Source: an uncultured Acidobacteriia bacterium (GTDB lineage: Bacteria > Acidobacteriota > Terriglobia > Bryobacterales > Bryobacteraceae). Taken from it: a stretch of 64,000 nucleotides of DNA. This document shows positions 19,801 to 28,989 of the stretch, in pieces. Position 1 is the stretch's first letter. Each line of letters opens with the position of its first letter. Location: contig CAIKMJ010000068.1 of the NCBI GenBank assembly GCA_903828455.1, positions 1-64,000 on the forward strand, written 5' to 3'. The translations under genes and the position numbers were made by a program. The notes beneath the pieces were generated by a model. The model was not told the origin of the DNA, made no database searches, and was given only the letters and a program-made list of their open reading frames with translations.

Positions 19801-19889
19801 TCCTGCAGGAGATCGAGGAGATCGTCGGCAAGGCGATTATGGTGAAGAGCGATCCGCTGCTGCACCAGACGAAGTTCGATCTGGCATAG
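16878..19889 (+). CDS. rng: RNase E/G with a large Arg-Gly and acidic insertion in its S1 domain
   Basis: An endoribonuclease for mRNA decay and rRNA processing, 1003 residues. The S1 domain starts normally (residues 1 to about 95, with GSIHKGRVTRVLPGMQSAFVDIG). It is then interrupted by roughly 500 residues: RG/RDRGG/DRQGG repeats (about 112-180), an RGRRGRRRRGG patch near 250-270, a long acidic stretch (about 290-500) and a second RGERGE tract (about 570-600). S1 resumes near GQEIIVQIAKEPLG. The catalytic DNase I-like region carries both Asp residues (VAIDINTG and VVDFIDM). The Zn-link is CSPCPYC. The C-terminus is short, as in RNase G. Confidence 0.92.
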   Translation: MSKELIVSAGRHETRVAILEDDQVVELFHEREKEYSLAGSIHKGRVTRVLPGMQSAFVDIGLERDAFLYVSDFFEDNEEYDAVVSTVEDQVLKLEKGDSPAGERSARPEGSSDRSSSDRSSGDRGGGDRGGRDRGRGRDRGRDRGGRPERGDRQGGDRQGADRQGGDRQGGDRQGGDRGPRPERSEIAAGPAAGETVSRDGAAAIDEVTLAAESLIAGSTGAPVMEASVTEGSPAVERREGRPEGDRGGDRGGDRGGRGRRGRRRRGGRGGGSGLPDSKFFSPQHGGRGEPGRQESLSPASNEIEEISAEPDAPESEIEETPRAYAHAPVDDFMVLPGESLAKYSGPEAERESGEEALAESAEPSEETRETVAITGAPAEFGVVASWVAQKKAADALKVEEPTAESWAVNEESAATAEPAEAAEVVSSSDEAVAQIDAAADAEEEGDEDGEFAESEILTQADDDIGISAGEVAEIDLGAEVALAQEEDGPEPARMPTSLTATLREQGHRYPHRVSRRMRRKMRGGQGEEGEAKPAVVEGDDAAVAEGSVTLPGETRAVAPREEQRRDDRRPERGERGERGERGERPERGGRGERPERERPVMPSISDLLKEGQEIIVQIAKEPLGQKGARITSHIALPGRFVVYMPTVEHVGVSRKIPSDEERHRLKRVLTTHRQGIPGGFICRTAADGKTEEELRVDMHFLYNLWLDMRQKAEKKPAPQLLHHDLDLVQRILRDQLTTSFKTIWVDNEELYESVLRFVERFQPALIGRVKLYTRSNPIFDEFGITAEVEKALRPKVWLKSGGYIVINQTEALVAIDINTGKYVGKSNRLEDTIVKVNTDAIKEIVRQIRLRDLGGIIVVDFIDMDERKNRQKVMMALEDAMRVDRAPYKILQFNDFGLVAITRKRVKQSLERTLCSPCPYCEAAGYVKSAHTVIGEILTEAQRMRKALETEQGNLVLRVNPEVAKVLKSNHNSFLQEIEEIVGKAIMVKSDPLLHQTKFDLA
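17331..17405 (+). repeat. 15-bp in-frame repeat, five copies, encoding DRQGG
   Basis: Five consecutive units of the form GATCGGCAGGGTGGC lie inside the RNase E/G reading frame and encode DRQGG or DRQGA. Because the unit is five codons, copy-number change would keep the frame and only lengthen the disordered insertion. Confidence 0.9.
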
Positions 19890-19913
19890 CGCGCGAAACC
19901 GGACGCAAAAACG

Positions 19914-19949
19914 AAGAGGCCGTGGAGCGATCCGCGGCCTCTTTTGTTT
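19914..19949 (+). terminator. Rho-independent terminator after the RNase E/G gene
   Basis: AGAGGCCG (19915-19922) pairs perfectly with CGGCCTCT (19935-19942), followed by TTTTGTTT. It begins about 25 bases after the stop codon. Confidence 0.85.
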
Positions 19950-20065
19950 GTGCCCGGCGTGTATTTGTGCCCGGCGAGCAGGCTTGTGCCGGAGAAGCGG
20001 TGCGGTCGCACGCCGTTCCACTCCTGTCATCACGCATTTTGCCTGCCCGCAGTAGAATCAAAAGC

Positions 20066-20287
20066 ATGACCGGGAAAGTCAGCGTCGTAATCGAACAGGA
20101 CGACCACGGCTGTTACGCGTGGTGCCCGGAATTAAAGGGCTGCCAGTCCCAGGGGGCCACGGTGGAGGAGACGCTCACGAGCATTCGCAAGGCGATCGAT
20201 TTGTTTCTCCTGACAATGACCGACGAGGAGCGGGCGGCCGTGCTCAGCCGGGAGATTCTGGCCACCGCCATTGAAGTGCATGCCTGA
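20066..20287 (+). CDS. hicB: HicB-like antitoxin
   Basis: A 73-residue protein with the compact HicB fold signature: a beta strand (KVSVVIEQDDHGCYAWCPEL), GCQSQGATVEETLTSIRKAI and a short C-terminal helix. It lacks an extended DNA-binding domain, as in short HicB variants. TAGAAT (20053-20058) lies seven bases before the ATG and there is no SD, so the message may be leaderless. The stop overlaps the next gene. The annotated function, neutralising HicA, is inferred from the pairing. Confidence 0.82.
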   Translation: MTGKVSVVIEQDDHGCYAWCPELKGCQSQGATVEETLTSIRKAIDLFLLTMTDEERAAVLSREILATAIEVHA

Positions 20288-20522
20288 GTGGCCGCGTCTG
20301 ACGGCCGCGGAGGCCGAAGTTCTGTTGCGGAAGGCCGGATTCAGCGCTTCCCGGTCGGACGCCAGCCACCGGATCTACGCAAAGAACGGGCGGCGGGTGG
20401 CGATTCCGTTTCACAATGCTGACACGCTGCACCCGAAAATTGTCCGCCAGACGCTCGAAGCAATCGAGGACACCGCCGGAATTTTCCCGCCGCTTCAGCG
20501 CGCCGGAGAGGTTGAGTTCTGA
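20280..20522 (+). CDS. hicA: HicA-like mRNA interferase toxin
   Basis: An 80-residue protein with the dsRBD-like HicA fold: RLTAAEAEVLLRKAGF, then the catalytic His in SHRIYAKNG, VAIPFHNADTLHPKIVRQTLE. It overlaps hicB by eight bases, starting at ATG 20280; TTG 20271 would add three residues. HicA toxins cleave mRNA and tmRNA. The order antitoxin-toxin (hicB-hicA) is the reverse of the textbook arrangement but is common. Confidence 0.85.
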   Translation: MPEWPRLTAAEAEVLLRKAGFSASRSDASHRIYAKNGRRVAIPFHNADTLHPKIVRQTLEAIEDTAGIFPPLQRAGEVEF

Positions 20523-20622
20523 CACGAATCGGCGGCTCGGTTTGACGGCCACCCGCCTCGTTCCCGCCGCTGGAAACCTCACGCGCTAAAATCTAAATTA
20601 GCCCTGTTGTGCCTTTACATAT

Positions 20623-23451
<2,829 letters not shown>

Positions 23452-23470
23452 CCGGGGTGATCCGAGTCTC

Positions 23471-24436
23471 ATGAAAAAGCTTGCCTGCCTGCTGTTGCTG
23501 GTTGCCGGGTATGCGTCGGCGGCAATTCTGCCCGACACTATCGGCGACTGGAAAAAGGGACCGGGCACGAGGCCGGCGCTGGCCGCGGCAGACGAAAAAA
23601 TCTGGCGCGAGTATGGGCTGCAGGATTCCGAGAGCGCTCCCTACGCAGCCGGAGTGAAGAAGTACACCATCTCGGCGTGGAGATTCGCTGACGCAACGGG
23701 ATCCTACGCGGCGTTTCAGAACATGCGACCGGCCGGAGCAAAGCCCGTCGAGGCGGCCAGCGCGCTGGCGGTGGCAAACGCGGCCGACGAACTGGTATCG
23801 GTAGGAAATTATTTATTCTTCTTCAAAGGCTATAAGCCGAATGCTGAGGAGTTGAATCACGTGGTGGGAACTGCGCCGAAGTATTCGCAGTCGCCGCGCC
23901 CCGTTCTCGCAAAGTATTTACCCGCCGGGCTGGAAGTGAATTCCGAGCGATATATCACGGGTCCGGAGAGTCTGGCGAAATTCTTACCGCAGGTGCCTCC
24001 CGGGACGGTTGCCTTCCACTTCGATGTCGAAGCGCAGGTCGCGCGTTACGGGAAAACCACGCTCGCCGTGTTCTCCTATCCGACGATGGAGATCGCCCGC
24101 GATCGCATTTCGCACTTTCAGGAAATATCCGGCGCTGTAGCAAAACGGACCGGTCCGCTGGTGGTGGTGGCGATCGCGCCCAGTGCCGATGAGGCGGAAC
24201 GAATTCTCTCTCGTGTGAAGTTTCAGGCCGACGTCACGCTGCCGGAACATGTGCCGACGCCGAAGGATAATCCGGCGAATCTGTTTCTGAATATCGTGAT
24301 CCTTTGCGGAGTTCTGATCGGGTTTTGCGTGGTATCCGGACTGGTGGTCGGAGGGCTCCGAATATTGCTGCGTCGCTCTGGCGCGTCGGGCGACGGCGAT
24401 CAGATGATCAGCCTCCATCTGACGAATCGGCAGTGA
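23471..24436 (+). CDS. Exported, C-terminally membrane-anchored protein of unknown function
   Basis: A 321-residue protein with a clear signal peptide (KKLACLLLLVAGYASA) and one C-terminal helix (LFLNIVILCGVLIGFCVVSGLVVGG approximately residues 276-300), giving a type I topology with most of the chain outside the cytoplasm. Two similar halves rich in aromatic residues are visible (FRDATGSYAAFQNM-like and TLAVFSYPTMEIARDR-like), reminiscent of DUF6599-type proteins. It follows secA by 19 bases and may be co-transcribed. No enzymatic motif was recognised. The in-frame region upstream of ATG 23471 overlaps secA and is not used. Confidence 0.65.
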   Translation: MKKLACLLLLVAGYASAAILPDTIGDWKKGPGTRPALAAADEKIWREYGLQDSESAPYAAGVKKYTISAWRFADATGSYAAFQNMRPAGAKPVEAASALAVANAADELVSVGNYLFFFKGYKPNAEELNHVVGTAPKYSQSPRPVLAKYLPAGLEVNSERYITGPESLAKFLPQVPPGTVAFHFDVEAQVARYGKTTLAVFSYPTMEIARDRISHFQEISGAVAKRTGPLVVVAIAPSADEAERILSRVKFQADVTLPEHVPTPKDNPANLFLNIVILCGVLIGFCVVSGLVVGGLRILLRRSGASGDGDQMISLHLTNRQ

Positions 24437-24633
24437 CGCCCGGCGGCCGGGAGCTCGGCCCCGGAGGTCCGAAAAAGCACTGTTTTCGTGCGCTGGTCTG
24501 ATCCATAAGTTCCTTTGGATCGTGCTGTTTGCGGGTATTCAGGGGCATTTCGGGTCGCCCAGGACGCAAGGCGCCGGAAAGTCAAGCGGAATCCGGCAAA
24601 AATATAACGGGCAGCGAAATCAAGTGCTTAACC

Positions 24634-24642
24634 TGTGGATAA
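24634..24642 (-). promoter_or_regulatory. Perfect DnaA box
   Basis: TGTGGATAA is the exact reverse complement of the strong DnaA-binding consensus TTATCCACA. It is single; no second perfect copy was noticed nearby, so this is not an origin. It lies 18 bases upstream of a promoter-like -35 element. Confidence 0.5.
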
Positions 24643-24660
24643 CTTCGGGGAGATTTTCCC

Positions 24661-24688
24661 TTGACGAAGAGTCTCCGGAAACTTTAAT
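24661..24688 (+). promoter_or_regulatory. Orphan sigma-70-type promoter
   Basis: TTGACG (24661-24666) and TTTAAT (24683-24688) are separated by 16 bases; TAATAT at 24685 with an 18-base spacer is the alternative. No plus-strand reading frame follows. A hairpin and a terminator lie within 120 bases downstream. Confidence 0.5.
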
Positions 24689-24695
24689 ATCCAAT

Positions 24696-24806
24696 CACTA
24701 AAGTTTTTGCCGGTTGTAAAGCCGTCGAAAATGATTCTCCCATCGAACTCATTCGGCAAAGCCGAGTGATGAGGCCCACCCCGCAAGCGGTGGGCCTCCG
24801 TATTTT
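24696..24806 (+). ncRNA. Candidate small non-coding RNA
   Basis: About 110 bases from the predicted start after the orphan promoter to a terminator. It contains an 8-bp hairpin with an AAA loop (24750-24757 with 24761-24768, one G-U-type pair) directly followed by the 9-bp terminator stem. There is no start codon with a sensible frame. It sits in a 546-base gene-free gap between the gene ending at 24436 and the nitroreductase gene, which is on the other strand, so it is not a leader of either. It is not recognised as a known RNA family. Confidence 0.4.
24772..24806 (+). terminator. Rho-independent terminator of the candidate small RNA
   Basis: AGGCCCACC (24772-24780) pairs perfectly with GGTGGGCCT (24789-24797) around an 8-base loop, followed by CCGTATTTT. 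The T tract is interrupted, so efficiency is uncertain. Confidence 0.6.
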
Positions 24807-24982
24807 CCGGGTGCTGCCCGCGAGCGTGAACCCTTTGTTTCGGGCGGCACTGCGGCCCCCGCTCCTGCGTCCCGCCAGAGCGATTCAGCCGCTTGAATGC
24901 GACCCGAGTCACCCAAACGCCCCGGCGCGCCGGTCAAGGCCGATCCTGGGCGCAAAAAACGGCATTTCAGCCGCCGGGCCGG

Positions 24983-25561
24983 TTAGATTTCGGCGGGGTT
25001 GCCCCAGGCGCCGTCGAAAACCAGTTCGGAGAGGGGCTTTCGCGAGCGCGCCACCGGGGAGGAGGCACCGTCCTTCAGATGGCCTACTACAAATGAAGCG
25101 CCAATCTCGAAATCGTCCGGGACTGCGAACTCGGTCCGGGCGCGCTCGGCGTCGAAGCCTCCCATAAGGTGAACATAAAGATTTCTGGCGGTTGCTTCTG
25201 CCGCCAGACTGACCCCGGCGGCGCCGGTATCGTGCATGGCGAAGCGATTCGGCAGGCCGTTCTGAGTGAAAGTCTTTCTGGCAGCCGTGAACCCGATGAC
25301 CCAGGCATCCTTCGCCCACGCCTGGTTCTTCTCCGCAAGCAGGGAGAGCAGGCGGGCGAACTGGTCCGGCCTCTCCTGCGTTGCCACCACGAAGCGCCAC
25401 GGCTGTTCATTGAAGCAGGAAGGCGACCAGCGGGCGGCCTCAAACAGGCTGCGAAGTTGGGCGGGGTCCACAGGGCGGCGGGAGAATTCGCGTGGGCTCC
25501 AGCGTTTGGCGATGACGGAATGCAGGCCGGCGGAACCGGGTTCGGGTGTGTTGACGGGCAT
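24983..25561 (-). CDS. Nitroreductase-family FMN oxidoreductase
   Basis: A 192-residue member of the nitroreductase superfamily: KRWSPREFSRRPVD near the N-terminus (FMN phosphate binding), ARWSPSCFNEQPWRF, and the late helix with AAGVSLAAEATARNLYVH. Such enzymes reduce quinones, nitro compounds or flavin analogues with NAD(P)H; the natural substrate is unknown. ATG 25561 gives the conserved N-terminus; the upstream extension to 25711 overlaps the RNase J gene and is rejected. It is divergent from the RNase J gene across a 70-base shared promoter region. Confidence 0.88.
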   Translation of the reverse strand: MPVNTPEPGSAGLHSVIAKRWSPREFSRRPVDPAQLRSLFEAARWSPSCFNEQPWRFVVATQERPDQFARLLSLLAEKNQAWAKDAWVIGFTAARKTFTQNGLPNRFAMHDTGAAGVSLAAEATARNLYVHLMGGFDAERARTEFAVPDDFEIGASFVVGHLKDGASSPVARSRKPLSELVFDGAWGNPAEI

Positions 25562-25631
25562 GGGAGTTTGGATGCAGTTTAACCCAGCCCGGTCGCGCGG
25601 GGTCCGGCAGACGGTAGAATTTGATTTAACC

Positions 25632-27317
25632 TTGAAACACACATTTCCGCTATCCGACAAGAAACTGCAACTGATCCCGCTCGGCGGTCTCGGCGAATTC
25701 GGGATGCACATGATGGCGCTGCGCTACGGCGACGACATCATCGTGATCGACGCAGGCATGATGTTCCCGGAAGCGGAGCTGCTTGGCGTCGATATCGTCA
25801 CGCCCGATCTGACGTATCTCAAAGAGAATCGCCAGCACGTCCGCGCGCTGCTGCTGACGCACGGCCACGAAGATCACATCGGCGCGGTGGCGTTCTTCCT
25901 GGCCGAATTTCCGGTGCCGGTTTATGGGACTGGATTCACGCTGTCCCTGGTGGAGCGCCGGCTGGAAGAATACGATATTGCTGAAGATCCGGATCTGAAG
26001 ACGGTCAGGCCGAAGGACATTGTGGAGATCGGCCCGTTCAAGGTCGAGTTCATTCACGTGACGCACTCCATCGTGAGCTGCGTGGCGATGGCGATCACCA
26101 CGCCGCTCGGTGTGGTGATTCATACCGGCGATTTCAAGGTCGACCCGACTCCGACCGACAACGAGCTTTTCGATCTTCATACGCTGGCCGATTACGGCAA
26201 GCGCGGCGTGCTGCTGCTGCTGTCCGATTCCACAAATGCCGACCGGCCCGGCTACTCCGATTCCGAACGCGCCGTGCGGCCGCGCCTCGAAGACGTCTTC
26301 AATCGCGCTGAAAACCGGCTCTTTGTCTCCTGCTTCAGCTCCTCGATTCACCGGCTGCAGCTGATTCTGGATCTTTCCGAAGAGTTCGGACGCAAGGTGG
26401 CGCTGGTGGGCCGCAGCATGAACTCGGTGACGGAGATTGCGCACTCGCACGGCCTGCTGCAGATTCCCGACAACGTTCTGATCCGCCCGCAGGATGTGGC
26501 CGAGGCGAAGCCGAACAAAGTCACGGTGCTCATTTCCGGCACGCAGGGCGAGCCGATGTCGGCGCTGTCGCGCGTGGCCGTGGATAACCACAAACACATC
26601 TCGATTTCGAAGGGCGACACGGTGGTGCTGAGTTCGCGCATCATCCCGGGCAACGAGAAGACGATCTTCCGGATGATCGACCATATCTCGAAGCGTGGTG
26701 CCGATGTGCTCTACGGCAGCATGAATCCGCCGCTGCACGTCTCCGGGCACGGCTCGATGGAAGAGTTGCGGCTGGTGCTGAATCTGGTGCGGCCCCGTTA
26801 CTTCGTACCGGTGCACGGCGAGTACAGGCAACTGGCCAAGCACGCTCGGCTGGCGTCGCACCTGCACAACGTGGGGCTGGAAGAAACGTTCATTCTTGAA
26901 ACCGGCGACGTGCTGGAGCTCGACAAAATGGGCGCGCGCAAGGCCGGCCGCGTCACCGTTGGCCGCGTCTGCATCGATTCCGGCGCGGTGGGCGAAGTCG
27001 TGGGCGATATGGTGATTCGCGACCGCCGGCTGATTTCGGAAGACGGCATCGTGATGGCGATTATTGCCATCAACAAGCACACGGGCAAGATCGAAGCGCC
27101 GCCGGCGATTGTGAGCCGCGGGTTCGCGCTGGAGGACGACGCCGACTTCATGAAGAAGGCGCGCGAGGCCGTGGCGAAGACCCTTGAAGGCTCCAACGCC
27201 GAAGAAATGATGGACGTCGGCGTGATGAAGGAAAAGGTTCGCGCCGACCTGAAGCGGTTCATCAGCCGCAACGCCGATCGCCGCCCGCTGATTATGCCGG
27301 TCGTGATGGAAATCTGA
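25632..27317 (+). CDS. rnj: Ribonuclease J
   Basis: A metallo-beta-lactamase/beta-CASP ribonuclease with 5'-3' exonuclease and endonuclease activity, 561 residues. The zinc motif is HGHEDHIG near residue 76. Other ligands are in THSIVSC and HTGDFKVDP. The beta-CASP part has SCFSSSIHRLQ, GRSMNS and VHVSGHGS-like (LHVSGHGSMEE), and PVHGEYRQL. TTG 25632 is chosen: homology starts there (LQLIPLGGLGEFG), and TAGAAT ends 11 bases upstream. ATG 25572 would add 20 unlikely residues. Four in-frame stops follow within a tandem repeat. Confidence 0.95.
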   Translation: MKHTFPLSDKKLQLIPLGGLGEFGMHMMALRYGDDIIVIDAGMMFPEAELLGVDIVTPDLTYLKENRQHVRALLLTHGHEDHIGAVAFFLAEFPVPVYGTGFTLSLVERRLEEYDIAEDPDLKTVRPKDIVEIGPFKVEFIHVTHSIVSCVAMAITTPLGVVIHTGDFKVDPTPTDNELFDLHTLADYGKRGVLLLLSDSTNADRPGYSDSERAVRPRLEDVFNRAENRLFVSCFSSSIHRLQLILDLSEEFGRKVALVGRSMNSVTEIAHSHGLLQIPDNVLIRPQDVAEAKPNKVTVLISGTQGEPMSALSRVAVDNHKHISISKGDTVVLSSRIIPGNEKTIFRMIDHISKRGADVLYGSMNPPLHVSGHGSMEELRLVLNLVRPRYFVPVHGEYRQLAKHARLASHLHNVGLEETFILETGDVLELDKMGARKAGRVTVGRVCIDSGAVGEVVGDMVIRDRRLISEDGIVMAIIAINKHTGKIEAPPAIVSRGFALEDDADFMKKAREAVAKTLEGSNAEEMMDVGVMKEKVRADLKRFISRNADRRPLIMPVVMEI

Positions 27318-27367
27318 GAAACGGAAATCTGAGAGACGGAAATCTAAGAGACGGAGACCTGAGCGGG
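27308..27367 (+). repeat. 15-bp tandem repeat across the rnj stop codon
   Basis: Four copies of a unit like GGAAATCTGAGAGAC (27308, 27323, 27338, 27353), the last degenerate. Because the unit is five codons, each copy repeats an in-frame stop: TGA, TGA, TAA and TGA. The end of RNase J has been duplicated together with its stop. Confidence 0.92.
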
Positions 27368-27385
27368 CGCGTGCCGCCCGTCAGG
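27358..27385. terminator. Strong hairpin between convergent genes
   Basis: CCTGA (27358-27362) and CGGGCG (27364-27369) pair with CGCCCG (27375-27380) and TCAGG (27381-27385). The right arm covers the stop codon of the minus-strand amidohydrolase. There is no T tract on the plus strand. It may act as a bidirectional transcription barrier. Confidence 0.4.
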
Positions 27386-28457
27386 CCTTAATCCCGAACA
27401 GCTTCGCCGCCGTCTCGCCCAGAATCGCGCGCTTATCCGCATCGCTCAGGCCTGGCGTCTTCAGGATGTGATCCACCGTCGTCGTGCTCCATGCATACGG
27501 AAAATCGGTCCCGATCATGACCTGGCCGGCGCCGATTTCGGCAACCAGATGCCGGAGCGCCTCGGGCGTGAATACCATGGAGTCCACGTAAATCTGGCGA
27601 ATGTACTCGGAAGCCTTGCGTTTGGCGACCTTGCAGGCATCGGGATAGCGGATGCAGCCGTAGTCGGAACGTGCGATGTAGCTCGGCAGATAGCCGCCAC
27701 CGTGCGCCGCCAGAATCTTCAGTTTGGGGAAGCGGTCGAGCGTTCCGTCGAAGATCAGGTGCGACAGAAAGATCGTGGTTTCGAGCGGATTGCCGATCAC
27801 GTTGAACAGACCGCCGTTGCCGCCGAGCCGTTTATCCATTTCGGGAATGCCCTGCGGGTGTGAGAAGACGACTACGTCGAGCTTTTCGGCCATCTGCCAG
27901 AACGGGTCGTATTTCGGATTCGAAAGTTCATCGCCGTTGCAGTGGCCGCCGATGGCCGCTCCGCGGAGCTTGTATTTGAGAACCGCCTCTTCGAGTTGAG
28001 TCGCGGCGAGTTCCGGGAACTGGAGCGCCACTGACGCAAAGGCCGCAAAGCGATCCGGGTAGTGTGCCACCAGATCGGACAGCCGCAGATTATTCAGCGC
28101 GATCACCTTTGTGGCGGTCGCTTCATCCACCGAATACCAGTTGGGGTTGATACTGAGGACCTGCATGTCGGTGCCCCATTCGTCCATGAGGGCGAAGCGG
28201 GCCGGTTCCATCACCGATTTGTTCGAAGCGTCCACCTTGACGCCCATCAGCGCATTGGCTTCCGGGATGATGACGTGTGCGTGAACGTCGATCGTCTTCA
28301 CCGCGCGTCCGCCAACCGTTACGCGGCGGCGCTTTGGATTGGGGGAGGACGGGACCGCCATCTGGGCGGCGGCTCGATGGGCTGAAAGATTACAGCCGGT
28401 GAAGACGACTCCGGCCGCGGCGGCCGCTTCCGTCAGGAACTGACGTCGGTTTTTCAT
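27381..28457 (-). CDS. Tat-exported amidohydrolase (ACMSD-like family)
   Basis: A metal-dependent TIM-barrel hydrolase or decarboxylase of the amidohydrolase-2 family, 358 residues. The N-terminus has a twin-arginine signal (NRRQFL followed by AAAAAGVVF) and a TGC that could be a lipobox. The metal motif is IDVHAHVI near residue 58. Later ligands are in GGHCNGD, FSHPQG, AAHGGGYLPS and GTDFPYAW. Relatives act on carboxylated aromatic or cyclic compounds; the substrate is unknown. It converges with RNase J. Confidence 0.85.
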   Translation of the reverse strand: MKNRRQFLTEAAAAAGVVFTGCNLSAHRAAAQMAVPSSPNPKRRRVTVGGRAVKTIDVHAHVIIPEANALMGVKVDASNKSVMEPARFALMDEWGTDMQVLSINPNWYSVDEATATKVIALNNLRLSDLVAHYPDRFAAFASVALQFPELAATQLEEAVLKYKLRGAAIGGHCNGDELSNPKYDPFWQMAEKLDVVVFSHPQGIPEMDKRLGGNGGLFNVIGNPLETTIFLSHLIFDGTLDRFPKLKILAAHGGGYLPSYIARSDYGCIRYPDACKVAKRKASEYIRQIYVDSMVFTPEALRHLVAEIGAGQVMIGTDFPYAWSTTTVDHILKTPGLSDADKRAILGETAAKLFGIKA

Positions 28458-28520
28458 GGATGCGCTCCGGGTGCAGTTTATCAGTCCCGGGCGCGGCGGA
28501 GCAAGCGCGGCGGCGCGGTT

Positions 28521-28916
28521 TTAGTGGAGCTGCCAGTCACCCGTTTTAATTCGGGCGCTGATGTCGGAGTCCGATGCCGGCTGGATGCCATTCGGCGCAT
28601 GTTCCAGCACCAGCAGATTGGCGAACTCATTGGGCGCGATCTTCGACCCGGCAGCGGGAACGATCCACTTACCCGTCAGATCGGTACGGTCCGACGCCTG
28701 CGGAACCGGGACATCGCGGCGCGTGCCGACGGCCGTGAACCGGGTGCCGGTGATGACAACCACCGCGTCGTCGATCGGCCGCGCTCCGGCCTCGGTCGTT
28801 ACCGTGGCGCCGAGCAGCACCTTCACGCTGCCGCCGGGACTCTGCTCGCATCCGCCAAGAATAAGCGCGCCAATTGCCAGCACGAAAGATGAGAGTAATG
28901 CGGTGCGTTTCGGCAT
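28521..28916 (-). CDS. Lipoprotein resembling an amidohydrolase lacking its catalytic barrel
   Basis: A 131-residue lipoprotein with signal and lipobox LGGC near residue 23. The following part matches the N-terminal beta-sandwich strand pattern of imidazolonepropionase-like amidohydrolases (VLLGATVTTEAG, DDAVVVITGTRFTAVG, DLTGKWIVPA). Directly after that comes GSKIAPNEFANLLVLEHAP, which resembles the C-terminal sandwich strand (normally G.IAPGK.ADLLVL). The metal-binding HxH and the whole TIM barrel are missing between them. It may be an in-frame internal deletion of a full-length enzyme or a genuine small domain. The frame is intact with a -10-like element upstream. Confidence 0.6.
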   Translation of the reverse strand: MPKRTALLSSFVLAIGALILGGCEQSPGGSVKVLLGATVTTEAGARPIDDAVVVITGTRFTAVGTRRDVPVPQASDRTDLTGKWIVPAAGSKIAPNEFANLLVLEHAPNGIQPASDSDISARIKTGDWQLH

Positions 28917-28989
28917 ACCGGAATATAGAATATCGCACCGCGCGGGGAGGCCGCCGAGCGCGTGCTAATGTGGCCGGAGACTCTTTGTT

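Noticed and set aside
17532-20033. Minus-strand frame of 833 codons opposite RNase E/G
   Set aside because: Shadow of the repetitive GC-rich gene; composition dominated by Arg, His and Phe and no domain.
24634-24642. Replication origin
   Set aside because: Only one perfect DnaA box, with no AT-rich unwinding region and no dnaA, dnaN or gyrase genes.
24745-24800. Hammerhead ribozyme or fluoride riboswitch suggested by GTGATGAG
   Set aside because: The GAAA core of the hammerhead and the GGnGATGG start of the fluoride aptamer are absent.
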